DNA of 64,000 bases from Bradyrhizobium sediminis (GCF_018736105.1 NZ_CP076135.1:3098001-3162000); one strand, 5' to 3'. Shown: positions 8,695 through 20,283, counted from the stretch's first letter. The notes: generated by a model from the sequence alone, not told the origin. Numbers and translations: made by a program.

Positions 8695-10119
8695 ATGCCC
8701 GATTCCGTCGTCACCCGCTTTGCCCCCTCACCGACCGGCTTTCTCCATATCGGAGGCGCCCGCACGGCGCTGTTCAACTGGCTTTATGCCAAAAAGCGCG
8801 GCGGCAAGATGCTGTTGCGGATCGAGGACACCGACCGGGAGCGGTCGACGGAACCGGCCATCGCGGCGATCCTGGACGGCTTGAAATGGCTCGGGCTCGA
8901 TTGGGACGGCGACGTCATTTACCAGTTCAGCCGGGCCGCACGCCACCGCGAGGTCGCGGAAGCCTTGCTGGCCGGCGGCAAGGCCTATCGCTGCTATGCG
9001 ACTGCCGAAGAGCTGACGGCGATGCGCGAAAAGGCCCGCGCCGAGGGCCGTACGCGGCTCTATGACGGCCTGTGGCGCGACCGCGACCCGTCGGAGGCGC
9101 CGGCCGGCATGAAGCCGACGATCAGGCTCAAGGCGCCCCAGACCGGCGAAACCGTGATCGAGGACCAGGTCCAGGGCCGCGTGGTCTGGCAGAACGAAAA
9201 CCTCGACGACCTCGTGCTGCTGCGCGGCGACGGCAACCCGACCTACATGCTCGCGGTCGTGGTCGACGACCATGACATGGGCGTCACCCATGTCATCCGG
9301 GGCGACGACCACCTGATCAACGCCGCCCGCCAGAAGCAGATCTACGATGCCCTGGAATGGGACCTGCCGAGCATGTCCCACATTCCCCTGATCCATGGTC
9401 CCGACGGATCGAAGCTCTCGAAGCGCCATGGGGCGCTGGGGGTGGATGCCTATCGCGCGATGGGATACTTGCCGGCGGCGCTGCGCAATTACCTGGTCAG
9501 GCTTGGATGGAGCCATGGCGACCAGGAGATCTTTTCGACCCAGGAGATGATCGACGCCTTCGACCTGCCCGCGATCGGACGGTCGGCCGCGCGGTTCGAC
9601 TTCGCCAAGCTGGAAAACCTCAACGGCCACTACATCCGTCACGCCGACGATCGAGCGCTGGTGGCGATGTTCGAAGACGTACTGGACTATGTTCCGGACC
9701 GGTCTCACCTCAAGGCCAAGCTCAACGACACCACGCGGGCGCAACTGCTGCAGGCGATGCCGAGCCTCAAGGAGCGCGCCAAGACGCTGATCGAGCTGAT
9801 CGACAGTTCCTATTTCATCTTTGCCGACCGGCCGCTCGAGGTCGAGCCGAAAGCCGCGGCCCTGCTGACGCCGGAAAACCGCCAACTGATCGGCAGGCTC
9901 CGGCTCGCGCTGGAGCCGGTTTCATCGTGGACCTCGGAAACCACCGAGGCAGCGATGCGCGCCTTTGCCGAAGCCAACAACCTCAAGCTTGGGGCGGTGG
10001 CCCAGCCACTCCGGGTAGCGCTGACCGGCCGGACCACGTCGCCGGGAATTTTCGACGTCCTGGCGGTGCTGGGACGGCAGGAATGCCTGGCCCGGCTTGG
10101 CGACCAGACCCCCTCATAA
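8695..10119 (+). CDS. gltX: Glutamyl-tRNA synthetase
   Basis: GluRS attaches glutamate to tRNA-Glu. The 474-residue protein starts [21 protein letters not shown], so the class I HIGH motif is the usual GluRS form HIGG at 18-21. Residues 240 onward give KLSKRHG, the KMSKS loop. The C-terminal alpha-helical anticodon-binding domain is intact. The start at 8695 places the catalytic domain at the N-terminus; the open frame continues further upstream but that stretch overlaps glnS antisense and is not conserved. No strong ribosome binding site is visible. gltA follows 159 bases downstream. Confidence 0.97.
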   Translation: MPDSVVTRFAPSPTGFLHIGGARTALFNWLYAKKRGGKMLLRIEDTDRERSTEPAIAAILDGLKWLGLDWDGDVIYQFSRAARHREVAEALLAGGKAYRCYATAEELTAMREKARAEGRTRLYDGLWRDRDPSEAPAGMKPTIRLKAPQTGETVIEDQVQGRVVWQNENLDDLVLLRGDGNPTYMLAVVVDDHDMGVTHVIRGDDHLINAARQKQIYDALEWDLPSMSHIPLIHGPDGSKLSKRHGALGVDAYRAMGYLPAALRNYLVRLGWSHGDQEIFSTQEMIDAFDLPAIGRSAARFDFAKLENLNGHYIRHADDRALVAMFEDVLDYVPDRSHLKAKLNDTTRAQLLQAMPSLKERAKTLIELIDSSYFIFADRPLEVEPKAAALLTPENRQLIGRLRLALEPVSSWTSETTEAAMRAFAEANNLKLGAVAQPLRVALTGRTTSPGIFDVLAVLGRQECLARLGDQTPS

Positions 10120-10278
10120 GGTGGTATTGGGGGCCCGGAGTGGCCGTCTTGCAGTGCAAACAGCAATAAGATACCCATTTCTGAGGCACTCCCAGAACAC
10201 CCGGTTTCCTGCGCCATCTCCAACGTCTTGGCGCTCCCGGCCGCCGGTTTTCGCAACGATCTCATCGGGGACTTCACG

Positions 10279-11580
<1,302 letters not shown>

Positions 11581-11603
11581 GCGCAGCCAAGAGATTGCAT
11601 TTT

Positions 11604-11645
11604 GGAAGCCGGATGCAGTCGCTGCATCCGGCTTCCGCATTTTTC
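11604..11645 (+). terminator. Intrinsic terminator of gltA
   Basis: A perfect 15-base stem (11604-11618 with 11622-11636) closes a TCG loop and is followed by GCATTTTTC. It lies 24 bases after the gltA stop. The T-run is only on the plus-strand side, so it mainly ends gltA transcription, though the hairpin also faces the convergent lpxB. Confidence 0.9.
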
Positions 11646-11657
11646 AGTTCTGCGATT

Positions 11658-12851
11658 TCAATTCGTCCGCCGCGCCTTTCGCAACGCCGCCAGCACGATA
11701 TCGGCGGCCCGCGCGCTGGGCGACTGGTCGCCGGTCGACATGATCCGGTCGATCCCGGTAAAGGCTTCGAGCTGCCGCCGCCGCAGCGGCGAATCTTCGA
11801 GCACGTCGCGCAGCGCGCGCGACAGCTTCTCCGGCGTGCAGTCCTGCTGCAAGAATTCCGGCACGACGTTCTCGCCGACCACCAGGTTGGCCAGAATGAC
11901 CGACTTCACCTCGATCAGGCGCAGCATGATCCAGGCCTCCAGGGCACCGGTCCGGTAGGCCGTGACCATCGGCACCCCGGAAAGCGCCAGCTCCAGCGTC
12001 ACCGTGCCGGACTTGGCAAGTGCTGCGCGTGCAATCCGGAACGCCGCGCGCTTGTCCTGCTCGCCGAGCACGATCCGCGGCTGGACCGGCCAGCCCTCCA
12101 CGCCTTGCCTCACCGCCTCGAGCAGATGCGGCATGGTCGGAAGGATCAACTCGAACGCCACGTTCTGTGCCTGCAGCAGGCCGAGCGTTTTGCCGAACAC
12201 CGCCATGTGGTGCCTGATCTCGCTGCGGCGGCTTCCCGGCAACACCAGCAGGACCGGCGGCGCTTCATCGCGGCGCTTCTGCTCGTCGGCCCCGGGCCGC
12301 AAGCTCCCGAGCTGCTCGATCAGGGGATGGCCGACATAGCTGCAGGGCGGGCCGCGCAGCTTGCGATATTCCTCGGGCTCGAAAGGCAACAGCGCCAGCA
12401 CGTGATCGACATAGGCGCACATCGCGCGTGCCCGGCCGGGCCGCCAGGCCCAGACCGAGGGCGAAACGTAATCGATGATCGGTATCGCAGGATCCTTCGC
12501 CCGGACGCGCCGCGCCACGCGATGGGTGAAATCGGGGCTGTCGATGATCACCAGCACGTCAGGGGACGCCTGCATCACCGCCGCGGCGGTCTCCCTGATA
12601 TGCCGCAGGATCATCGGCAACTGCTTGACGACCGCCGCCAGTCCCATGATCGACAGCCGTTCGATCGGAAACAGCGACACCAGTCCTTCGCGCGCCATCG
12701 CCTGGCCGCCGATGCCTTCGAAGTGGACGGCGCCACCGAGCCGCTGGCGCAACACCTTCATCAGGCTGGCGCCGAGCCGGTCGCCGGATTCCTCGGTCGC
12801 AATCAGGAATATCTTTCGCGCGACATTGGCGGGGGCTCGTGCCGGAATCAC
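11658..12851 (-). CDS. lpxB: Lipid-A-disaccharide synthase LpxB
   Basis: LpxB is the GT19 glycosyltransferase that joins UDP-diacylglucosamine and lipid X into the lipid A disaccharide at the inner membrane. The 397 residues show FLIATEESGDRLGASLM at the N-terminus, DSPDFTHRVARRV mid-domain, YVSPSVWAWRPGRA, and LVLPGSRRSEIRHH in the nucleotide-binding half. The GTG start overlaps the lpxI stop by four bases (GTGA), showing translational coupling. It is the last gene of the rpsB-lpxB cluster. Confidence 0.96.
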   Translation of the reverse strand: MIPARAPANVARKIFLIATEESGDRLGASLMKVLRQRLGGAVHFEGIGGQAMAREGLVSLFPIERLSIMGLAAVVKQLPMILRHIRETAAAVMQASPDVLVIIDSPDFTHRVARRVRAKDPAIPIIDYVSPSVWAWRPGRARAMCAYVDHVLALLPFEPEEYRKLRGPPCSYVGHPLIEQLGSLRPGADEQKRRDEAPPVLLVLPGSRRSEIRHHMAVFGKTLGLLQAQNVAFELILPTMPHLLEAVRQGVEGWPVQPRIVLGEQDKRAAFRIARAALAKSGTVTLELALSGVPMVTAYRTGALEAWIMLRLIEVKSVILANLVVGENVVPEFLQQDCTPEKLSRALRDVLEDSPLRRRQLEAFTGIDRIMSTGDQSPSARAADIVLAALRKARRTN

Positions 12852-13702
12852 GCGGGCAACCCCGTCACGAACAGGCCTGCCGCGTCTGCGGCCTCGATCA
12901 TGGCCTGCGGCTCGACGACAATCGTATTGCCGGCGACGACGGCGATCCCGGCAAGTCCGGCCTTGATGGTGCCTTCGACGGTTCGCGGCCCGATGGTCGG
13001 AAGATCGAAGCGCAAGTCCTGGCCGCTCTTCGGCGCCTTCACCAGCACGCCCCGCGCCGCCTTGGCGCGAATCCGGCCCTCGTCGCGCAGCCGTGCGACG
13101 CGCGCCAGGAGGCCGTCGGTGCCCTCGATGTCCTCGACCCCGACCACGTGGCCGTCGATCACCACCGCGGCCTGACCGATATCGAACGGGCTCAGCGCCC
13201 GCAGCACGTCGCGCCCCCTGGCGATGTCGGCGGCGGCTCTTTCATCCGGCGCCTTCCGGGTCAGACATCCCTCGGGCACCAGCAGGTCCGGGGCGACGTC
13301 CTTGATTCCCACCATCCGGAATCCGTCCTGTTCGAGAATGCGGCCGATGCCGGACAGCAGGTGATCGTCGCCGCCGCGGAACGCCGCCCACAGACGGGCG
13401 AGGACGCGTAGTGTGCCCCAGTCCAGCCGGATCTCCGACAGCGCCGGCCGCACCAGCGTGCCGATGAAGACCAGATCGCGGCAGTTCTCGCTGCGAAACA
13501 GCTTCACCGCCCGGCCGACCTGGCCGACCGAGATCCAGTGATGGCGAAAGCGCGTCACCCGTACCGGATCGCAGGCGCCCTTCAGCGCGAACAGGACGGG
13601 ATGGATGCCGCGTGCGATCAGCGAGTCCGCGACCGCGAACGGCATGACGCCGCCGGCCGCGACGATGCCTACGGGCGATGGGTCCAAAGCCGCGTTCGTC
13701 AT
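12848..13702 (-). CDS. lpxI: UDP-2,3-diacylglucosamine diphosphatase LpxI
   Basis: LpxI (DUF1009) hydrolyses UDP-2,3-diacylglucosamine to lipid X, replacing LpxH in most alphaproteobacteria. The 284-residue protein begins MTNAALDPSPVGIVAAGG and shows the family segments FIGTLVRPALSEIRLDW, GDDHLLSGIGRILE and the C-terminal GLAGIAVVAGNTIV. ATG 13702 follows a GGGGGC stretch and lies just after the lpxA stop; a start at 13780 would run into lpxA. Its position between lpxA and lpxB completes the lipid A pathway in order. Confidence 0.95.
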   Translation of the reverse strand: MTNAALDPSPVGIVAAGGVMPFAVADSLIARGIHPVLFALKGACDPVRVTRFRHHWISVGQVGRAVKLFRSENCRDLVFIGTLVRPALSEIRLDWGTLRVLARLWAAFRGGDDHLLSGIGRILEQDGFRMVGIKDVAPDLLVPEGCLTRKAPDERAAADIARGRDVLRALSPFDIGQAAVVIDGHVVGVEDIEGTDGLLARVARLRDEGRIRAKAARGVLVKAPKSGQDLRFDLPTIGPRTVEGTIKAGLAGIAVVAGNTIVVEPQAMIEAADAAGLFVTGLPA

Positions 13703-13724
13703 GACTGCCCCCGGGACGGCAGCA

Positions 13725-14528
13725 TCAGGCAGCTTTGCCGGCCTTCGAGGGCTGACACAACTCGCGATGCTTTCCGGCATCTATGAAATCGAGAATTTCG
13801 GCAATCGCGGGATCCGTGCCCGCCAGATGCCGTGCCGCATCCAGGCGCTCGGCAAACACGCCCGGGCCGTGAAACAGCTTCAGGTAAAATGACCGCACTT
13901 TCGCGAGGCGCTCGCGGCTGAACTTGCGGCGCTTCATGCCGACGACGTTGAGGCCGGTGAGGTGAGCGAACTGGCCGTTCACAAGGCCGTACGGAATGAC
14001 ATCACCGCGCACGGCAGTAAGGGCGCTGACCATCACCTGCGAGCCGACGCGGCCGAACTGATGCACCGCCGACAGGCCGCCCATGAAAACGAAATCGCCG
14101 ACCTCGCAGTGACCGCCCAGCGTAGCGGAGGTCGCGAAAATTACATCATTGCCGACCACGCAGTCATGTCCGATATGGCTGCAGTTCATGAAATAGCCGC
14201 GATCGCCGACGCTAGTGATGCCGCCGCCGCCGAGCGTCCCGGCGCTCATGGTCGATTGCTCCCGGATGGTGCAGCCCTGGCCGATCTCGAGCCTGGTCAG
14301 TTCGCCGCGATAGGCCAGCGATTGCGGCGGCGTTCCCAGCGAAACGAACGGATAGATCGTGCAGCCCTCACCGATCGTGGTCTGCGCGGTGACGTAGACA
14401 TGCGCCAGCAGCTTGCAGTTGGCGCCGATCACGACGTGGGGGCCGATGACGCAATAGGGACCGATCGAGGTGCCCTCGCCGATCACGGCGCCGTCCTCAA
14501 TCCGCGCGGTGGGATCGATCCTGATCAT
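13725..14528 (-). CDS. lpxA: UDP-N-acetylglucosamine acyltransferase LpxA
   Basis: LpxA catalyses the first step of lipid A synthesis, 3-O-acylation of UDP-GlcNAc from hydroxyacyl-ACP. The 267 residues contain N-terminal hexapeptide repeats of the left-handed beta-helix (IGEGTSIGPYCVIG and similar). His118 and His121 in CSHIGHDCVVG correspond to E. coli His122 and catalytic His125. The C-terminal helical domain begins near GLNVVGMKRRKFSRERL. It follows fabZ after 205 bases in which I see no further gene or clear promoter. Confidence 0.96.
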   Translation of the reverse strand: MIRIDPTARIEDGAVIGEGTSIGPYCVIGPHVVIGANCKLLAHVYVTAQTTIGEGCTIYPFVSLGTPPQSLAYRGELTRLEIGQGCTIREQSTMSAGTLGGGGITSVGDRGYFMNCSHIGHDCVVGNDVIFATSATLGGHCEVGDFVFMGGLSAVHQFGRVGSQVMVSALTAVRGDVIPYGLVNGQFAHLTGLNVVGMKRRKFSRERLAKVRSFYLKLFHGPGVFAERLDAARHLAGTDPAIAEILDFIDAGKHRELCQPSKAGKAA

Positions 14529-14733
14529 TGTCCGCTATTCGCCAATATCGCCGTTGATGTGCTCAGGTTTTCCGGTGGTTACCGCGACGTCCCGATACTG
14601 TCTAGTGACGTATGGTTACGCTGTGTTTCGGCACGCTTGGTTCGAAGACGATCGGCCCGGCATCGGCTGCGCTTCAGAAATGAGCTGATTTACCGAAGCG
14701 GCGCGCCCCGAGGCCTGCCGCCGATCGCGTTGA

Positions 14734-15198
14734 TCAGTCGGTCAGCATCGCGCCAACGTCGGCCTCGGCAGCGGTCACGCCGTTGACGATGGCGTCGCCG
14801 TGAAACCACCACATCGCCTTGCGGCGGCCGATGCTGCGCATGTGGTATTCGATGGTATCGCCGGGCATCACCGGCTTGCGGAATTTGCACTTGTCGATGG
14901 TGAGGAAATAAACCGCGCGCGGCTTCTCGGTGCCTTCGACCGACTTGATGCCGATCACGCCGGCGGTCTGCGCCATGGCTTCGATCATCAACACCCCCGG
15001 GTAGACCGGACGATCAGGAAAGTGCCCGAGGAACGGCGGCTCGTTGATGGTGACGTTCTTGATGCCGATGCCGCTGTAATCGGTCCGGATCTTGACGACC
15101 CGGTCGATCAGCAGCATCGGATAACGGTGCGGGAGCGTCTTGAGGATCTCATTGATATCCACGAGCTCGAATCTGACCGCTGCCTCCTCCACCATCAC
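14734..15198 (-). CDS. fabZ: 3-hydroxyacyl-ACP dehydratase FabZ
   Basis: FabZ dehydrates 3-hydroxyacyl-ACP in fatty acid elongation and competes with LpxA/LpxD for hydroxyacyl-ACP. The 154-residue hot-dog-fold protein carries [12 protein letters not shown] near residue 23 and the catalytic pair His59 ([11 protein letters not shown]) and Glu73 ([10 protein letters not shown]). GTG 15198 overlaps the lpxD stop by four bases; ATG 15195 is the alternative and would overlap by one. Either way it is translationally coupled to lpxD. Confidence 0.96.
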   Translation of the reverse strand: MMVEEAAVRFELVDINEILKTLPHRYPMLLIDRVVKIRTDYSGIGIKNVTINEPPFLGHFPDRPVYPGVLMIEAMAQTAGVIGIKSVEGTEKPRAVYFLTIDKCKFRKPVMPGDTIEYHMRSIGRRKAMWWFHGDAIVNGVTAAEADVGAMLTD

Positions 15199-16262
15199 TC
15201 CCGCCCCTCGCCCTTCGGATCCGCTGCGCTATCGCGCACCAGACGCTCCACTGCAACGATCTCCCGGAACCACTGCCGGGTCGGCTTGGCAAAGTGACCT
15301 CCCCAGCGCCCGTTTGCTGGGATGTCGTCCTTGACCGCGCTCATCGCCGTGACCTGGGCCCCGTCGCCGATCTTGAGGTGGTTGTTGATCCCCACCTTGG
15401 CGCCCAACGCCACATTGTCCCCAATCGTCAGGCTGCCCGCGAGCCCGATCTGGGCCGCGAGCAGACAACGCCTGCCGATGGTCACATTGTGGCCGATCTG
15501 GACCTGATTGTCGATTTTGGTGCCTTCGCCGATTACGGTGTCGCGCAGGCTGCCGCGATCGATGGTGGTTCCGGCGCCGATTTCGACGTCGTTCTGGATC
15601 AGGACACGGCCGGTCTGCGGCACCTTCAGATGGCCATCCGGGCCGAAGAAGACGAAGCCGTAGCCGTCCTGCCCGATGCTGCAGCCGGGATGGATCAGGA
15701 CGTTGTTGCCGATCAACGCCGACTGGATCGCCGTATGCGCGCCGACATTGCAGTCCCGGCCAATCCGGACATTGGCGCCGATCACCGCCGCCGAGCCGAT
15801 CACCGTCCCCGCGCCGATTTCGACGTTCGGCCCGATCACGGCCAGGGGATCGACCACCACGCCGTCCTCCAGATGCGCCGTCGGATCGATCACGGCGGAC
15901 GGTGCGATGCCGTCATTGCCGAACCAGGATTGCGGGCGAAGGGCGTCGCGGTAGAGCTCCCGCGCGATCTTGACGAACTCGCGGAAAGGCTGCGCCGCGC
16001 GCAGAACCGCGACATGGGCGGGAACGCTGGCCTCGAACCGGGGGCTGACCAGACAGGCGCCCGCCTTCGTCGCAGCGAGCTGGTCGGCGTATTTCAGGTT
16101 GTCGAAGAACGCCAGATGCATCGGGCCGGCTTCTTCGAGCGAAGCCAGCCCCTTGACCTGTTGGCCACCGCGCGACGGATCGACCAGAGCCGCATTGGTC
16201 AGCGCGGCGAGTTCGGCCAATGTCATGGAAGGCGGTTGTTTGGAGAATGTCGGCTGCGCCAT
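15195..16262 (-). CDS. lpxD: UDP-3-O-acylglucosamine N-acyltransferase LpxD
   Basis: LpxD adds the N-linked hydroxyacyl chain in the third step of lipid A synthesis. About 355 residues: an N-terminal uridine-binding domain ([21 protein letters not shown]), then a long left-handed beta-helix of hexapeptide repeats, with [11 protein letters not shown] carrying the likely catalytic histidine. The C-terminus [10 protein letters not shown] is typical. I chose ATG 16262 (MAQPTF), which I recall as the start in Bradyrhizobium relatives; in-frame ATGs at 16289 and 16319 would add 9 or 19 poorly conserved residues. It lies between bamA and fabZ in the usual order. Confidence 0.94.
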   Translation of the reverse strand: MAQPTFSKQPPSMTLAELAALTNAALVDPSRGGQQVKGLASLEEAGPMHLAFFDNLKYADQLAATKAGACLVSPRFEASVPAHVAVLRAAQPFREFVKIARELYRDALRPQSWFGNDGIAPSAVIDPTAHLEDGVVVDPLAVIGPNVEIGAGTVIGSAAVIGANVRIGRDCNVGAHTAIQSALIGNNVLIHPGCSIGQDGYGFVFFGPDGHLKVPQTGRVLIQNDVEIGAGTTIDRGSLRDTVIGEGTKIDNQVQIGHNVTIGRRCLLAAQIGLAGSLTIGDNVALGAKVGINNHLKIGDGAQVTAMSAVKDDIPANGRWGGHFAKPTRQWFREIVAVERLVRDSAADPKGEGRE

Positions 16263-16340
16263 TCCACCCGTCGCGGTCTGGCCGGTCATTGAACGAGAGC
16301 CCCGGTTCTGATGAATCACAACCGGGGTCTATCACTATTT

Positions 16341-16389
16341 TGACGCGTTTTCTTCACGCGAACCGGTATCCACTTCGCTTGAAGAGGCT
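16341..16389. repeat. Interspersed Bradyrhizobium-type repeat
   Basis: The segment beginning TGACGCGTTTTCTTCACGCG and containing AACCGGTATCCACTTCGCTT resembles a dispersed repeat I know from many Bradyrhizobium intergenic regions. Its arms GCGTTTTC/CACGCG and CCGGT can fold. It fills the gap between bamA and lpxD, right next to the bamA stop codon, without breaking either gene. Confidence 0.55.
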
Positions 16390-18921
16390 TTAGAACGATG
16401 ACGAGCCGCCAAACTTGAATTGCTGCACCCGGTCATACTGGCCCTTGGTCAGCGGAACCGCGTAATCGAAGCGCAGCGGGCCGAACGGCGACGCCCAGAT
16501 CAGGCCGACGCCGACCGAGGAGCGGACGACATTGCCGCTGTCATACACCAATCCCGTGCAGGATCCGGCCGGCAGCGGAACAGTCGTTCCGGGAATACAG
16601 CCGGGCGCGTTAACTTCGTTGGTAAAGGCCCAGGATGTCGGCCCCTTGTAATCATATAGCCCGCCCGCGTCGGCATAGACCGCACCCTTGAGTCCGATCT
16701 CCTTCGGCAGGAACCAGAACGGCATCTGCAGCTCCGCCGACACGCCCCAATATTTGGTGCCGCCCAGCGAGTCGCCCGTGCCGTAGGGGTTAATGTCGCG
16801 CGCACCAATACCGTTAGGGGCGAAGCCGCGGACGAGATTGGGACCCATCTGGAAATGATCCAGCATCCGGAGGCTGGTGTTCCCGACCTGGGTCAGGACG
16901 CCACCCTGGACGTGGATCAATCCGACGATGTCGGAAACCAGCGGGGTGTAATACTTCGCGTCGACCGCGGTCTTCAGATAGCTGACGTCGCCGCCCACGC
17001 CGGCGAAGTCCTGCTTGAAATCGACCAGCAGGCCCTCGGTGGGGTTCTTGTTGTTGTCCAGCGTGTTGTAGTTGAGCGTATAACCGACCGCCGACGTCAG
17101 CGTCTTGCCGTTCTCCAGTTCCTTGCGGACCGGCAGCGACGCTTCACCGTCGACGTAGCAGCCCAGCGCCGAGGTATTGAAGGCGCTGGCGGGGTTCCCA
17201 TTGGCCAGGAATGCGGGGTTGGGATTGTAACTCGAACTCGTCAGATCGTTGTTACAATTGCGCAGCCTGGACGGCAGCGAGACGTTCTGCTGGTAGATCG
17301 AATAGCGGACCTGCAGTGACAGATCTTCGCGCAACGCGAAGCCGAGCCTCGGGCTGAAGCCGATGGTTTTGGTGCCGTAGGAAATATAGGAGTTGGCGAG
17401 CTGTTCGCGCTGGAACAGGTCGAGCCCGAGCGCGACGCGATAGTCCAGCAGATAGGGCTCCACGAACGACAGCGTGTAACCGCGCGCGTACTGGCCATAG
17501 GTCACCGACGCCTTCGCAAACAGGCCGCGGCCGAGGAAGTTACGCTCGGAAATGCTGACCTCGGCGAGCGCGCCGTCGGTCGTCGAATAGCCGCCCGATA
17601 CCGAGAAATCGCCGGTCGACTTCTCCTCGAGATCGACCACCAGGATTACGCGGTCGCTGGAGGACCCCGGCTCGGAAGTGATTTTGACCGACTTGAAGAA
17701 ATCGAGATTCTTCAGGCGGCGCTCGGCGCGATCGACCAGCGCGCGGTTGTAGGCATCGCCCTCGGACAGATCGAATTCGCGGCGGATCACGTAGTCGCGG
17801 GTGCGGGTATTGCCGCGCACATTGATGCGCTCGATATAGGTCCGCGGGCCTTCGTCGATGGCAAAGGTGATCGAGACGGTATGCGCCTCGAAATTGCGAT
17901 CGCCGCGCGGACGCACGATCGCGAAGGCGTAACCGCGACGCGACGCCTCGATCTGCATTTCCTCGACGGATTTTTCCAGCGCCTCGGCATTGTAGAGCGA
18001 GCCGACATTGACGCGCGAGAAGCTGCGCATCGTATTGCCGTCGAGGGTGCCGATGCTGGAGGCGAAATTGACCTGGGCAACCCGGTATTGCTGACCCTCT
18101 TCGATCTTGAAAGTCACCAGGAAGCCCTTGCGCTCCGGATCGTATTCGGTCAGCGCGGCGATCACCTGGACGTCGGCATAGCCGTGCTTCAGATAGAAGC
18201 GGCGGATCAGGTCGCGGTCGGCTTCGACGCGGTCCGGATCGTAGACGTCATTTCCGCCCAGGAAGCTCAGCAGGTTCGATTCGCGGGTCTTGATGACGTC
18301 CTTGAGGCGATACGAGGAGTAGGCGACGTTGCCGATGAATTCGATCGATTTGACGCCGGTTTTCCCGCCCTCGGCGACCGTGAAAATCAGATCGACGCGG
18401 TTGTTCGGCTGCTCGATGATTTCAGGGGTGACGCGCACGTCATAGCGGCCGGAGCGGCGATAGATTTCGGCGATGCGCTGGGCGTCGGACTGCACCATCG
18501 GGCGCGACAGCGTGCCCCGCGGCTTGGACTGGATTTCCCCCGAAAGCTGCTCGTCCTTGACCTTCTTGTTGCCCTCGAAGGCAATGCGGCCGATCACCGG
18601 GTTTTCGACCACGGTCACCACCAGCCGCCCGCCCGCCTGGTTGATTCGCACGTCCTGGAACAGGCCGGTTTCGATCAGCGCCTTCAGGCCATCATCGATT
18701 CGGCCCTGATCGAGGCGCCCGCCCGGACCCGGCTTGAAATACGAACGGATGGTCTCGACCTCGACCCGCCGGTTCCCCTCGACCTGAATCGAGGCAGCAG
18801 TCTGCGCGATCGCCGAAGACGGCACCAGCACAGCGGCCAGCGTCCCAGCCACCGGCATCGCGAACATGATCAGGGCGGCAAACAAGCCCCCCCGCACTCG
18901 CATTCCAACATTCATGCGCAA
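16390..18921 (-). CDS. bamA: Outer membrane protein assembly factor BamA
   Basis: BamA inserts beta-barrel proteins into the outer membrane. The 843-residue precursor has a signal peptide ending near residue 40 (SSAIAQ). Five POTRA domains span roughly 43-420, starting with IQVEGNRRVEVETIRSYF. A 16-strand barrel occupies the rest. VRGF, the conserved loop-6 motif, appears near residue 695, and the protein ends with the aromatic beta-signal QQFKFGGSSSF. ATGs at 18921, 18915 and 18903 are all possible starts before the signal peptide. The order rseP-bamA-lpxD is standard; the OmpH/Skp gene often found here is absent. Confidence 0.97.
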   Translation of the reverse strand: MRMNVGMRVRGGLFAALIMFAMPVAGTLAAVLVPSSAIAQTAASIQVEGNRRVEVETIRSYFKPGPGGRLDQGRIDDGLKALIETGLFQDVRINQAGGRLVVTVVENPVIGRIAFEGNKKVKDEQLSGEIQSKPRGTLSRPMVQSDAQRIAEIYRRSGRYDVRVTPEIIEQPNNRVDLIFTVAEGGKTGVKSIEFIGNVAYSSYRLKDVIKTRESNLLSFLGGNDVYDPDRVEADRDLIRRFYLKHGYADVQVIAALTEYDPERKGFLVTFKIEEGQQYRVAQVNFASSIGTLDGNTMRSFSRVNVGSLYNAEALEKSVEEMQIEASRRGYAFAIVRPRGDRNFEAHTVSITFAIDEGPRTYIERINVRGNTRTRDYVIRREFDLSEGDAYNRALVDRAERRLKNLDFFKSVKITSEPGSSSDRVILVVDLEEKSTGDFSVSGGYSTTDGALAEVSISERNFLGRGLFAKASVTYGQYARGYTLSFVEPYLLDYRVALGLDLFQREQLANSYISYGTKTIGFSPRLGFALREDLSLQVRYSIYQQNVSLPSRLRNCNNDLTSSSYNPNPAFLANGNPASAFNTSALGCYVDGEASLPVRKELENGKTLTSAVGYTLNYNTLDNNKNPTEGLLVDFKQDFAGVGGDVSYLKTAVDAKYYTPLVSDIVGLIHVQGGVLTQVGNTSLRMLDHFQMGPNLVRGFAPNGIGARDINPYGTGDSLGGTKYWGVSAELQMPFWFLPKEIGLKGAVYADAGGLYDYKGPTSWAFTNEVNAPGCIPGTTVPLPAGSCTGLVYDSGNVVRSSVGVGLIWASPFGPLRFDYAVPLTKGQYDRVQQFKFGGSSSF

Positions 18922-19087
18922 CGCGCCCTTGTCATTCCAGTGCCGGCCCGCACCCCACGAACCGGCAGATTCCCATTTGCTGCTCTGCTTGTAGCCAATT
19001 TTGCCGGAGGGGCAAACGTCCTATCGCAGTGCAATTTCAATTTCATTCCAAGACGTTGCCCATCGGCCACGTCACAAAAAAGCCGTT

Positions 19088-20239
19088 TCACGATGCCGCC
19101 AGGTGCAGGATGTCGTTATAGGTCGCAAACACCATCAGCATGAGGACCAGGCCCAGTCCGATTCGGAATCCCATTTCCTGCGCCCTCTCCGACAACGGGC
19201 GCCCACGCAGGGCTTCCACCGCATAGAACAAAAGGTGACCGCCATCGAGCAGCGGCACCGGGAACAGGTTGAGCAGCCCGATCGAGATCGAGAGCACGGC
19301 GGCCAGGTGAATCAGCGCGGCAACGCCGATGGTGGCGACCTGTCCCGATATCTGGGCGATCCGCAGGGGTCCGCCGACCTGATCGGCGGCTTCGCGCCCG
19401 GTGAAGACGCCGCCGATATAGGCCGTGGTGCGCTCGACCACGAACCAGGTTTCCTTGACGCCGAGCCACAGTGCGGTCGCGGGATCGACCCGCTCGGTCA
19501 GGACATCGCCGGGTGCAGTCGCGCGGGTGATTCCCAGAACGCCGAGCCGGTGAACGTTTCCGAACGAATCCTTCACTTCCCTGAGTTGCGGCGTGCCCTG
19601 CAATTGCAGCGTGGAATCACCGCGCTTGATCGTGAACGACAGCTGCTCGCCGGCCCGCGTGCCGACGATCCGCTGCATATCGGTGAAACTTCCGATGGTC
19701 TTGCCGTCGATCGACGTCACGACGTCGCCGGCCTGGAAGCCGGCCTTGTCCGCGGCACTGCCCACCTCGACCTTGTCGACGCGCGCCGTCGTGCTCGGCT
19801 TGCCGAAGAAGGTGAACAGGCAGGTGAAGATCACGATCGCGAGCAGGAAATTGGCGATCGGGCCGGCCGCCACGATCGCGGCGCGCGGTCCGACCTTCTT
19901 GTGATGGAAGCTGCCCGCCCGCTCTTCCTCGGTCATGCCGGCAAGCGTTTCCGACGACGGCGTGGAGGCCTCGCTGTCGTCGCCGAAGAACTTCACATAG
20001 CCGCCGAGCGGAATGGCCGAAATCTTCCAGCGGGTGCCATGGCGGTCGTTGAACCCGGCGAGTTCCGGCCCGAAGCCGAGCGAGAACGTTAACACTTTCA
20101 CGCCGGCCCAGCGGGCGACCAGGAAGTGGCCGAGCTCATGGAAGAAGACGACGATGGTCAGGACGAACAGGAAGGGAATGATGTAGCCAACGAATCCATG
20201 GCTCAACGTATTGAAACTATGAAGAAAAAACTCGGACAT
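19088..20239 (-). CDS. rseP: RIP site-2 protease RseP (MmpA-like)
   Basis: This inner-membrane zinc metalloprotease cleaves transmembrane substrates such as anti-sigma factors; the Caulobacter homologue MmpA clears PodJ. The 383 residues carry HELGH at 34-38 in the first membrane helix, a central periplasmic PDZ domain (about 130-215, with ADKAGFQAGDVVTSIDGK), and the second zinc motif NLFPVPLLDGGH near 325-335. Four membrane segments are evident. It sits between dxr and bamA, as in most proteobacteria. Confidence 0.96.
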   Translation of the reverse strand: MSEFFLHSFNTLSHGFVGYIIPFLFVLTIVVFFHELGHFLVARWAGVKVLTFSLGFGPELAGFNDRHGTRWKISAIPLGGYVKFFGDDSEASTPSSETLAGMTEEERAGSFHHKKVGPRAAIVAAGPIANFLLAIVIFTCLFTFFGKPSTTARVDKVEVGSAADKAGFQAGDVVTSIDGKTIGSFTDMQRIVGTRAGEQLSFTIKRGDSTLQLQGTPQLREVKDSFGNVHRLGVLGITRATAPGDVLTERVDPATALWLGVKETWFVVERTTAYIGGVFTGREAADQVGGPLRIAQISGQVATIGVAALIHLAAVLSISIGLLNLFPVPLLDGGHLLFYAVEALRGRPLSERAQEMGFRIGLGLVLMLMVFATYNDILHLAAS

Positions 20240-20283
20240 TCGATTCCCCTCAAGCAGAGCCGAAAGCCCTGTCCCCCAACCCT

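Noticed and set aside
13703..13780. Longer LpxI N-terminus
   Set aside because: It would overlap the lpxA coding end by 56 bases and adds no conserved residues.
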